From assembly GCA_025934375.1 (NCBI GenBank), contig JAICYD010000026.1, positions 1-61,586 on the forward strand: a stretch of 61,586 nt of DNA. The letters run 5' to 3'. A model generated the notes under the pieces. The model worked only from the letters and a program-made list of their open reading frames with translations. It had not been told where the DNA came from and ran no database searches. Below, one piece after another: positions 13,952 to 21,662 of this stretch (its first letter is position 1; the number at the start of each line of letters is the position of its first letter). The position numbers were made by a program, and so were the translations under genes. Source of the DNA: Streptosporangiaceae bacterium. Its GTDB lineage: Bacteria; Actinomycetota; Actinomycetes; Streptosporangiales; Streptosporangiaceae.

Positions 13952-14500
13952 TTACGTGCTTTCCGGCGCGGGCATGCCCTGCCCGCCGCCAGGGGCGCCG
14001 TCGGGCCCCAGCAGCGCGATGATCATGGCGGCCAGTTCCTGGGCGTCGCCGTCTTCGGCGATGACGCGCGCGCGCGGCTCCTCGGCGGCCGATGGCTGCT
14101 CCAGCGCCTCCAACTGGCTTTCCAGCAGCTTGCGGGGGAAGAAGTGGTTCGGCCGGGCTGATATCCGCTGTCGCAGGACGTCCGGGTCGACCTCCAAGAA
14201 CACCATCACGACGGCCGGCCGGCCATCCAGCAGCATGGCCCGGTAGGAGCGCTTGAGCGCCGAGCAGGTGATGACGCCGGACTGCCCGGCCTTGGCGCGC
14301 TCGTCCATCCACGCGATGATGGCCCGCAGCCAGGGCAACCGGTCCTCGTCGGTGAGCGGCTCGCCACGCCGCATCTTCTCGACGTTGGCGGGCGGGTGGA
14401 ACGTGTCCGCGTCGGCGAACGGCCAGCCCAGCCGCCCGGCGAGCAGTGCCCCCACCGTCGTCTTCCCTCTGCCGGCGACCCCCGCCACGATGACGATCAC
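13952..14500 (-). CDS. gntK: Gluconokinase
   Basis: 182 residues from the GTG at 14500; the longer open frame upstream crosses the G-rich repeats and is rejected. The P-loop reads GVAGRGKTT, the gluconokinase segment is HPPANVEKMRRGEPLTDEDR, and ITCSALKRSYR matches the substrate-binding/lid region. It phosphorylates D-gluconate to 6-phosphogluconate in the cytosol, feeding the pentose phosphate pathway. The length is close to the family norm. No partner gluconate permease is nearby. The ribosome site is weak. A G-quadruplex-prone block with a hairpin lies about 100-165 bp upstream and may affect its expression. Confidence 0.92.
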   Translation of the reverse strand: MIVIVAGVAGRGKTTVGALLAGRLGWPFADADTFHPPANVEKMRRGEPLTDEDRLPWLRAIIAWMDERAKAGQSGVITCSALKRSYRAMLLDGRPAVVMVFLEVDPDVLRQRISARPNHFFPRKLLESQLEALEQPSAAEEPRARVIAEDGDAQELAAMIIALLGPDGAPGGGQGMPAPEST

Positions 14501-14598
14501 GCCGCGCAGTCTACGGGATGCGGAAGCGGGATCCGGGTGGCCTACCTCGGTCCTCCGGCCGGCGCAGCCGGGAGCACGGAGGGAGGCCGCGCAGGGAA

Positions 14599-14665
14599 GG
14601 GGGTCTGGGGGATTGGATTGGGGGCGGCCGGCCCGGGGGTCTGGGGGATTGGTTCTATCCCCCAG
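14599..14665. repeat. G-run direct repeat with hairpin (possible G-quadruplex)
   Basis: The 18-mer GGGGGTCTGGGGGATTGG occurs twice (14599-14616 and 14635-14652), 36 bp apart. Five runs of exactly five G lie at 14599, 14607, 14620, 14635 and 14643 on the plus strand. The second repeat also begins a hairpin: CTGGGGGAT (14641-14649), a 7-nt loop, ATCCCCCAG (14657-14665). The block lies between the gntK start and the 3' end of the heme O synthase gene, both on the minus strand. Confidence 0.9.
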
Positions 14666-14710
14666 GAAGCAGAGTAACGAAGCGGCGGGCGGCGGAGTTG
14701 CAATAGGTAA

Positions 14711-14801
14711 GGCTCGCGGACGTAACGTTGGGAGCGTCATTAAGTGTGCCCGCGAGCCTCACCAGTGAAGAACGTACGCCACGGCCGTCCGGTTCAACCG
14801 G
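14711..14801. other. Inverted repeats downstream of the heme O synthase gene
   Basis: GGCTCGCGG (14711-14719) and CCGCGAGCC (14750-14758) form a perfect 9-bp inverted repeat with a 30-nt loop. A second small palindrome, CCGGTTCAACCGG (14789-14801), starts 4 bp after the heme O synthase stop. Either could act as a transcription terminator for that minus-strand gene; neither has a clear T tract. Confidence 0.45.
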
Positions 14802-14804
14802 GTT

Positions 14805-15785
14805 TTAACGGATAAATGCGCCCAGGGCGACGGCCGCGAAGAGCAACGTGAGGTACAGCACCGACAGGTGGAACAGCCGCATGGTGACCAGTTGCTCGGC
14901 GGCGACGCGGCGCGCCCGCAGGAAGAGGCGGTGCACCTCGTAGAGGAAGCCCGCGCCCAGGACCAGCGCGGCCGCGCCGTACACCGGGCCGAGGGCCGGC
15001 CACACGGCCAGCGACGCGGCGACCATCAGCCAGCTGTGCACGATCGATTCCGCGAGCACCCGCCGGATCGACGCCACCACCGGGAGCATCGGGATGCCCG
15101 CGCTGCGGTAGTCGTCGCGGTACTTGATGGCCAGCGCCCAAAAGTGCGGAGGCTGCCAGAAGAAGACCACCGCGAACAGCCCGGCGGCCGCCCACGATAG
15201 CGTCCCGGTGGCGGCGGCCCACGCGATGAGCACCGGCGCCGCGCCGCAGATGCCGCCCCAGAGGGTGGACTGGGCGGTGTGCCGCTTCAGCAGCAGCGTG
15301 TACACGAAGACGTAGTAGATGATCGCGCCCAGGGTCAGGGCGGCCGCCAGCAGGTTCGTCGTCGCCGCGAACAGCGCGACGGAGATCACCCCGATGGCGA
15401 CGCCGAAGATGAGCGCCGACCGTGGCGCGACCGTGTGCCGCACGAGCGGCCGGCTGCTGGTGCGCCGCATGATCTCGTCAATGTCACGGTCGATGTAGCA
15501 GTTGAGCGCGTTGGCGCTGCCCGCCGCCAGCGCGCCCCCGACGACCACCACGAGCGTGACCTCCAGCGATGGCAGCCCCCGGTAGGCCAGGAACAGCGTC
15601 GGGACCGCCGTGATCAGCAGCAGCTCGACGATGCGAGGCTTGGTCAGCGCCACGTACGCGCGAACGGCGGCGCCCACCCGGGCCCGCGTCTGGGGACGCG
15701 ACCGCGCGGGGCTAACCGGACGTTCGACATTAACCGCGCTCACCTGGGATGAAACCACCTTCCGGCCCGTTAGAAGGCCGGGCAC
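14805..15785 (-). CDS. ctaB: Protoheme IX farnesyltransferase (heme O synthase)
   Basis: 326 residues, UbiA prenyltransferase superfamily. It has about nine hydrophobic segments and the first Asp-rich motif [18 protein letters not shown], with [18 protein letters not shown] as the second conserved motif; this combination is diagnostic for CtaB/CyoE. The enzyme adds a farnesyl group to heme B in the cytoplasmic membrane, giving heme O for cytochrome oxidase assembly. The exact start is uncertain: the GTG at 15785 is furthest upstream, and internal GTG codons 27 and 42 nt later also fit. In many actinobacteria ctaB lies near pentose phosphate genes, but here its only such neighbour is gntK. Confidence 0.94.
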   Translation of the reverse strand: MPGLLTGRKVVSSQVSAVNVERPVSPARSRPQTRARVGAAVRAYVALTKPRIVELLLITAVPTLFLAYRGLPSLEVTLVVVVGGALAAGSANALNCYIDRDIDEIMRRTSSRPLVRHTVAPRSALIFGVAIGVISVALFAATTNLLAAALTLGAIIYYVFVYTLLLKRHTAQSTLWGGICGAAPVLIAWAAATGTLSWAAAGLFAVVFFWQPPHFWALAIKYRDDYRSAGIPMLPVVASIRRVLAESIVHSWLMVAASLAVWPALGPVYGAAALVLGAGFLYEVHRLFLRARRVAAEQLVTMRLFHLSVLYLTLLFAAVALGAFIR

Positions 15786-15951
15786 CCCATCGAGACTACA
15801 CGCCGTCGTAGGTGCGGCTCCCCCGGGGTCCGCGCGGGGGGCCCACCCAGGTCCCGCCGGTTTGCGTCGTCCCGGGAGTGTTTACCCCCCGGAAAGTTAG
15901 AGCCCGCGCTCACGGGAAATGTGAGAGACAAACGCGAGGACGGGGGGTCAG

Positions 15952-18480
15952 TTGCCTGAACGTGCGCCATCGCCCGCAGCGGTGAGCGCCGGTGCCTGTC
16001 GGGTGCCGGTCTCGACATACCGGCTGCAGCTCACCCCGGACTTCGGGTTCTCGGCGGTCGCCGGGATCGCCGGCTACCTGGCCGACCTGGGGGTGACTCA
16101 CGCCTACCTGTCGCCGATCTTGCAGGCCACGCCGGGATCCACTCACGGGTACGACGTGACCGACCACTCGCGGATCGCGGCCGAGCTCGGCGGCGAGGAC
16201 GGGTTTCGCGCCATGGCGGCCGTCTTGCGCGAGCACGGGATCGGCATTGTCGTCGACATCGTGCCGAACCACATGGCCATCCCGGCTCCGGAGAACCTCA
16301 ACCGTCCGCTCTGGTCGGTGCTGTGCGCGGGCCGCGAGTCGCCGTTCGCGCACTGGTTCGACATTGACTGGACGGTCCACGAGGGCCGCATGCTGCTGCC
16401 GATCCTGGCCGGGCCGCCCGACCCGTTCCATGACGACCTTGTCGTTGACCCCGACGGGCCCGAGGGCGCGCCCGTGCTGCGTTACTTCGATCACGTGCTG
16501 CCGCTGTGGCCGGGAACCGCCCGGCTGCCGCTCGCCGGGCTGCTGGAGTCGCAGCACTACAAGCTGGCCGACTGGCGCACCGCCGCGACCGAGCTGAACT
16601 GGCGGCGCTTCTTCGACATCAGCTCGCTGATCGGGGTCCGGGTCGAGGACCCGGAGGTGTTCGACGCGACCCACGAGCTGGTGCTGCGGCTTGTCAGCGA
16701 AGGTCTGATCGACGGCTTGCGGGTGGACCATCCAGACGGGCTGGCCGACCCCCGCGGCTACTTTCGCCGCCTGGCTGAGGCCACCGGGGGGACGTGGGTG
16801 GTGGCCGAGAAGATCCTCACCTTCGACGAGCACCTGCCCCGCGACTGGCCGGTGGCGGGGACCACCGGCTATGACGCGCTGCGGATGGCCACCGGGCTGT
16901 TCATCGACCGGGCGGGGACGGACGCGCTCACCGTGGAGTATGGCCGGTTCGCCAGCCAGGCGGGCGCGCCCTGGGTGCCGGATCGGTTCTTCAACGTCGC
17001 CGAGGCGGCCAAGCGAGAGGTGACCGCCGCCACCTTCGGCTCCGAGGTCAGCAGGCTGGCCCGGCTGCTAGGCGGCGACGGCCCGCGGGACCGGCAGCCC
17101 CCGATCGCGGCCGCGACCCCGGGCGACCGGCACCTGGTTCTCACCGAGCTGCTCGCCGGCTTCGAGGTGTACCGGGCGTACGTGCACCCGGGCGAGGAAC
17201 TGCCCGTCGCCTCCGCTGATCAGATGCGGACGGCCTTGACCGCCGCCCAGGCAATGCTGCCTGGCCGGCTGCACCCCCTCGCGGAGGCCATCGCGGCGGA
17301 GGCGCTGCACGGGGACGCGGAGTTCACCACCCGGTTTCAGCAGACCACCGGCCCGGTGCTCGCCAAGGGCATCGAGGACACCGCGTTCTACCGGTGGCCC
17401 CGGCTGATCTCGCGAAACGAGGTCGGCGGGGACCCCGACCGGCCCAGCCTCGCCCCCGCCGCCTTCCACGCCGAGGCCATCCGGCTGCTAGCCGACTGGC
17501 CGCACGCGATGACGACGCTGTCCACGCACGACACCAAGCGCCAGGAAGACGTCCGCGCCCGGCTGTCGGTGCTGGCCGAGATCCCTGGCGAGTGGGGAGA
17601 GCGAGTCCAGTCCTGGCACGCGCGGGCCGTCCCGCCCCGCGCCCACGGGGGCGTGGCCGGCCCAGCCGTGGACCCCGACACCGAGTACTTCCTCTGGCAG
17701 ACCTTCGTCGGCTCCTGGCCGCTGACCGGGTACCGGCTGACCGGGTACCTGACGAAGGCGATCCGCGAGGCAAAGCGGCAGACCTCGTGGACCGACCCCA
17801 ACCCCGAGTACGAGGCGGCGGTGCTCGGGCTCGCGGCGCGGATCCTCGCCGACACCGACCTGGTGACCGATATCCGGCAGTTCGTCGATGAGATATCCCC
17901 CGACGCGATGGTCAACTCGCTGGGCGCCAAGTTGGTTCAGCTCACCATGCCCGGCGTCGCCGACGTCTACCAGGGCTGCGAGCTGGGCGGGCTGTCGCTG
18001 GTGGACCCGGACAACCGGCGCCCGGTGGACTACGCGCGGCGGCGGCACCTGCTCGCCTCCCGCGACTCCGGCGACCTGGACCTCAATCTGCGCGACGGAC
18101 GCAAGCTCCTCGTCACCTCCGGCGGGCTGCGGCTGCGTCGCGACCATAGCGACTGGTTCATCGGGGACGCGGCCGGATACCACCCGCTGGCCGCCGACGG
18201 GCCCGCGACCGACCATGTCATCGCGTTCGCGCGCGGCGACCTCCAGCGCCCTGCGGGCGCCTGCGTCACCGTGGCGACCCGGCTCCCGGTCGGCCTTCGC
18301 CGCCGGGGCGGCTGGGACGGCACGGTCCTCAAGCTGCCCCGCCCCGGCGCCGGCCCGGGTCCCGGCTGGCGTGACGTGCTGACCGGCCAGGTGCACGACG
18401 GGGGCCGGGTCCCGCTGGCGGACCTGACGCGGCGGCTCCCGGTCGCGCTCCTCGTCCCGCTCGATTCGTTCCCCGCTTAG
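15952..18480 (+). CDS. treY: Malto-oligosyltrehalose synthase TreY
   Basis: 842 residues from a TTG start behind a GGGGGG purine run. The GH13 N-terminus STYRLQL...GYLADLGVTHAYLSPI is typical of TreY. Probable catalytic residues are D259 (GLRVDHPDG), E286 (VVAEKI) and D527 (LSTHDTKRQEDVRAR); the last segment is a TreY hallmark. The enzyme rearranges the reducing-end alpha-1,4 bond of maltodextrins into an alpha,alpha-1,1 bond, giving maltooligosyl trehalose in the cytosol. The treZ gene follows 12 bp downstream. A 15-bp duplication (17721-17750) encodes the repeated LTGYR/LTGYL segment. Confidence 0.96.
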   Translation: MPERAPSPAAVSAGACRVPVSTYRLQLTPDFGFSAVAGIAGYLADLGVTHAYLSPILQATPGSTHGYDVTDHSRIAAELGGEDGFRAMAAVLREHGIGIVVDIVPNHMAIPAPENLNRPLWSVLCAGRESPFAHWFDIDWTVHEGRMLLPILAGPPDPFHDDLVVDPDGPEGAPVLRYFDHVLPLWPGTARLPLAGLLESQHYKLADWRTAATELNWRRFFDISSLIGVRVEDPEVFDATHELVLRLVSEGLIDGLRVDHPDGLADPRGYFRRLAEATGGTWVVAEKILTFDEHLPRDWPVAGTTGYDALRMATGLFIDRAGTDALTVEYGRFASQAGAPWVPDRFFNVAEAAKREVTAATFGSEVSRLARLLGGDGPRDRQPPIAAATPGDRHLVLTELLAGFEVYRAYVHPGEELPVASADQMRTALTAAQAMLPGRLHPLAEAIAAEALHGDAEFTTRFQQTTGPVLAKGIEDTAFYRWPRLISRNEVGGDPDRPSLAPAAFHAEAIRLLADWPHAMTTLSTHDTKRQEDVRARLSVLAEIPGEWGERVQSWHARAVPPRAHGGVAGPAVDPDTEYFLWQTFVGSWPLTGYRLTGYLTKAIREAKRQTSWTDPNPEYEAAVLGLAARILADTDLVTDIRQFVDEISPDAMVNSLGAKLVQLTMPGVADVYQGCELGGLSLVDPDNRRPVDYARRRHLLASRDSGDLDLNLRDGRKLLVTSGGLRLRRDHSDWFIGDAAGYHPLAADGPATDHVIAFARGDLQRPAGACVTVATRLPVGLRRRGGWDGTVLKLPRPGAGPGPGWRDVLTGQVHDGGRVPLADLTRRLPVALLVPLDSFPA

Positions 18481-18492
18481 GAGGGTGCCCAG

Positions 18493-20271
18493 GTGAGCGT
18501 GTTCCGAGTGTGGGCGCCCGACGTCGAGCGGGTCGATGTCGAGATCGCAGGCACCCCCCACCCGATGCGCCCGGCTGACGGGAATACCGCGACCGGGCGG
18601 GCGGGCTGGTGGGAGGCCGAGGTCGACGCCCCGCCGGAGGCTGGCTACGCGTTCCGGATCGCGGGGGGCCCGGCGCTGGCGGACCCCCGCTCACCCCGCC
18701 AGCCGCAGGGCCCGGCCGGGCCGTCGCAGACGATCCCCCCGCACGCCAGCTTCCGCTGGACCGACGGCGAATGGCGGGGCACGCCCCTGCCAGGGGCGGT
18801 GATCTACGAGCTGCACGTGGGGACGTTCACGCAGGAGGGAACGCTAGACGCCGCCATCGGCAAGCTTGCCTACCTGGCCGCCCTTGGAGTGACCGCCGTG
18901 GAGCTGATGCCACTGGCCGCGTTCCCCGGGCAGCATGGCTGGGGGTATGACGGGATCAGCCTGTGGGCGGTGCATGAGCCGTACGGCGGTCCGGCCGCGC
19001 TCAAGCGGTTCGTTGACGCCTGCCACCGCCACCACCTGGCCGTTGTGCTGGATGTCGTCTATAACCATGTCGGTCCCGGGAACCGGCTGGCTGACTTCGG
19101 GCCGTATTTCACCACGACGTACGCCACGCCGTGGGGACCGGCGGTCAACCTGGACCAGGCCGGGTCGGACGAGGTGCGGGCGTTCTGCGTCGAGAACGCC
19201 CTCAGCTGGCTGCGCGATTACCACGTGGACGGGCTGCGGCTGGACGCGGTGCACGCGCTCGAAGACCACCGGGCGGTCCACTTCCTGGAGGAACTGGCCA
19301 CCGAGGTGGACGCGCTGGCCGCCGCGACCGGGCGCTCGATCGCCTTGATCGCCGAGTCCGAGCTCAATGATCCCCGGCTGATCACGTCCCGGCAGGCCGG
19401 CGGCTACGGGCTGACGGGCCAGTGGAATGACGACTTCCACCACGCTGTGCACGCCGCGGTGACCGGCGAGCGACAGGGGTATTACGCCGACTTCGGGTCA
19501 CTGGCAGCCCTGGCCAAGACGCTGACCAGCGCCTACTTTCACGACGGGGGCTGGTCTTCCTTTCGCGGCCGTTCCCATGGCCGGCCGGTCGACCGGGAGC
19601 GGACGCCGGCCTACCAGTTCGTGGGGTTCCTGCAAGACCACGACCAGGTCGGCAACCGCGCGACCGGGGACCGGATCGCGGCCACGCTGTCGCCGGGGAT
19701 GCTCCGCGTCGCGGCGGGGATCGTGCTCACCGCCCCGTTCACGCCCATGCTGTTCATGGGCGAGGAATGGGGTGCCGATACCCCGTTCCAGTTCTTCACC
19801 GACCACACCGACCCGTACTTCGCGCAGGCGGTCAGCACCGGGCGCCGGGACGAGTTCACCCGGCACGGCTGGGCCAAGGAAGACGTGCCGGACCCGCAGG
19901 ATCCCCAGACCTACCTGCGGTCGAAGCTGGACTGGACGCAGTCATCGCGCGAGCCCTACGCCAGCACGCTGGAGTGGTACCGCCAGCTCATCGCGCTGCG
20001 CCGGGCACACCCGGAGATCACCGACCCCCGCCTGGACCGGATCCGGGTGGACTACGACGAGGACGGCCGCTGGCTCTTGATCCACCGGGGCGCGCTGCGG
20101 ATAGCCGCGAACCTGGCCGACGTCCCCGCCCGGATCCCGCTGTGCCCAGGTGCGATCACTCCGGTATTGCTGCTCGCATCCGCCCCAGAGATAACGGCGC
20201 ACCCAGATGCCATCGTGATGCCCGCTGTTTCCTTCGCGGTGGCGTCCGTCGGACGTCCCGGGGATGGCTGA
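18493..20271 (+). CDS. treZ: Malto-oligosyltrehalose trehalohydrolase TreZ
   Basis: 592 residues from a GTG start; its AGGAGG site overlaps the treY stop. An N-terminal CBM48/E-set domain (FRVWAPDVERVDVEI) precedes the GH13 barrel. Probable catalytic residues are D251 (GLRLDAVHA), E288 (IAESELND) and D384 (LQDHDQVGNR); the last motif is typical of TreZ. It cleaves the alpha-1,4 bond next to the trehalosyl end of the TreY product to release trehalose. With GlgX this completes the glycogen-to-trehalose route. Trehalose acts as a compatible solute and spore reserve in actinomycetes. Confidence 0.96.
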   Translation: MSVFRVWAPDVERVDVEIAGTPHPMRPADGNTATGRAGWWEAEVDAPPEAGYAFRIAGGPALADPRSPRQPQGPAGPSQTIPPHASFRWTDGEWRGTPLPGAVIYELHVGTFTQEGTLDAAIGKLAYLAALGVTAVELMPLAAFPGQHGWGYDGISLWAVHEPYGGPAALKRFVDACHRHHLAVVLDVVYNHVGPGNRLADFGPYFTTTYATPWGPAVNLDQAGSDEVRAFCVENALSWLRDYHVDGLRLDAVHALEDHRAVHFLEELATEVDALAAATGRSIALIAESELNDPRLITSRQAGGYGLTGQWNDDFHHAVHAAVTGERQGYYADFGSLAALAKTLTSAYFHDGGWSSFRGRSHGRPVDRERTPAYQFVGFLQDHDQVGNRATGDRIAATLSPGMLRVAAGIVLTAPFTPMLFMGEEWGADTPFQFFTDHTDPYFAQAVSTGRRDEFTRHGWAKEDVPDPQDPQTYLRSKLDWTQSSREPYASTLEWYRQLIALRRAHPEITDPRLDRIRVDYDEDGRWLLIHRGALRIAANLADVPARIPLCPGAITPVLLLASAPEITAHPDAIVMPAVSFAVASVGRPGDG

Positions 20272-20391
20272 GCGCACTGTGGCCCGCGCCTAACCGCACC
20301 GGGCCAAAGTGTGACCCGTGCCACTTCCGAGCCGCGTGAAATGCGTGTACGCCAGTACCTGAAGGTCCCGTGCCCGGCAAGGAGGCTGGCG

Positions 20392-21483
20392 ATGGCACAG
20401 ATATACCGCGCGGACGTGATCGGGTCGCTGCTGCGGCCAAGGTACCTAACCCAGGCGCGCGACGCGCACGCCGCCGGGCAGCTCCCGGCGCCCGAGTTCA
20501 AGCGGATCGAGGACCGGGCGGTCGACCAGGCGATCGCGATGCAAGAGGGCGTCGGGCTGGACGTCGTCACCGACGGTGAACTGCGCCGGTTCAGCTTCCT
20601 GGACCAGATCGTCGGCGAGATCGACGGGGTGTCCCCGATCGAGGCTGCGCCGATCCACTTCAAGAGCGCCACCCACGACTGGGTGTGGCACAACCCGTTC
20701 ACCGTGACCGGCAAGATCAGCCAGCGGCGCAAGCTGACCATCGAGGAGTTCGCCTACAACCGCGCCCGGGCGACCAAGCCGGTCAAGGTCACCCTGCCGT
20801 CACCGCTGCTGTTCTACACAGCGTGGTCGCCGACGCTGTCCACCGCGGCGTACAAGGACCCCTATGAACTTTTCATCGACGCGGCGGCAATTGTCCACGC
20901 TGAGGCGCGCGCCCTCGCCGACCTGGGGTGTACATACATCCAAATTGACGCTCCGGACATCGGCAGCATCGTCGACCCGGAGAACCGGGACCTGCGTGAG
21001 GAACTGGGCATGCCGACCGAGCGCACGCTCACCGAGGGCCTGGACATCTTCAACAGCGTCGCCGACGTCCCCGGGGTGACCTTCGCCGTGCACGTCTGCA
21101 AGGGCAACAACATGAGCCAGTGGATCAGCGCGGGCGGTTATGAGTCGACCGCCCAGGCCATGTTCACCCGGCTGACCAATTTCGGCGTCTTCCTGCTGGA
21201 ATACGACGACGAGCGCTCCGGCTCCTTCGAGCCGCTGGCCGCCGTGCCCGACGACAAGGCCATCGTGCTTGGCCTGGTCTCCAGCAAGACCGCCACGCTG
21301 GAATCGCCCGCCCAGGTCACCGCCCGGGTGAACGAGGCTGCCAAGTACACCGGCCTGGACCGGCTCGCCCTGTCCACCCAGTGCGGCTTCTCCTCCACCT
21401 TGCCGGGCGCCAACCTCACCACCGAGGACGTGCAGGAACGGAAGCTGGAGCTCGTCGCGGAGGTAGCCCACTCGATCTGGTGA
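20392..21483 (+). CDS. Cobalamin-independent methionine synthase II family protein (MetE C-terminal-like)
   Basis: 363 residues from the ATG at 20392, which has AAGGAGG 6 nt upstream. The protein is a single TIM-barrel like the C-terminal half of MetE and epoxyalkane:CoM transferases. Probable zinc ligands are H234 and C236 (HVCKGN) and C331 (TQCGFSS). The VTDGELRRFSF segment near residue 60 is typical of this subgroup. It lacks the MetE N-terminal domain, so it probably transfers a methyl or alkyl group to a small thiol, or acts in a related lyase reaction, rather than making methionine with methyltetrahydrofolate-polyglutamate. The substrate is unknown. It stands alone between treZ and a GH94 gene. 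Confidence 0.88.
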   Translation: MAQIYRADVIGSLLRPRYLTQARDAHAAGQLPAPEFKRIEDRAVDQAIAMQEGVGLDVVTDGELRRFSFLDQIVGEIDGVSPIEAAPIHFKSATHDWVWHNPFTVTGKISQRRKLTIEEFAYNRARATKPVKVTLPSPLLFYTAWSPTLSTAAYKDPYELFIDAAAIVHAEARALADLGCTYIQIDAPDIGSIVDPENRDLREELGMPTERTLTEGLDIFNSVADVPGVTFAVHVCKGNNMSQWISAGGYESTAQAMFTRLTNFGVFLLEYDDERSGSFEPLAAVPDDKAIVLGLVSSKTATLESPAQVTARVNEAAKYTGLDRLALSTQCGFSSTLPGANLTTEDVQERKLELVAEVAHSIW

Positions 21484-21662
21484 CCCTCGCGGCGCGGGCG
21501 CCCGCGGGCCGCCCGCGCCGCGGCCGGGACGCCACCGGAACCACCGCCCGCCCGGCGGGCGGCGCCATGCCAACGTCTTTGTGAGATGGCTCTGCCTATG
21601 GTGTAACTCTGACTTAACCGGTAAAGTGACGGTTCGTCCGACCCTTTGCCGAGGGGATAACC

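Noticed and set aside
14501..14740. N-terminal extension of gluconokinase
   Set aside because: It runs through the G-run repeat and gives Pro-rich sequence unlike any gluconokinase; GTG 14500 precedes the P-loop at the usual distance.
14785..14802. tRNA T-arm-like GGTTCAA (also near 58200)
   Set aside because: Both are cores of palindromes; no cloverleaf can be built around them.
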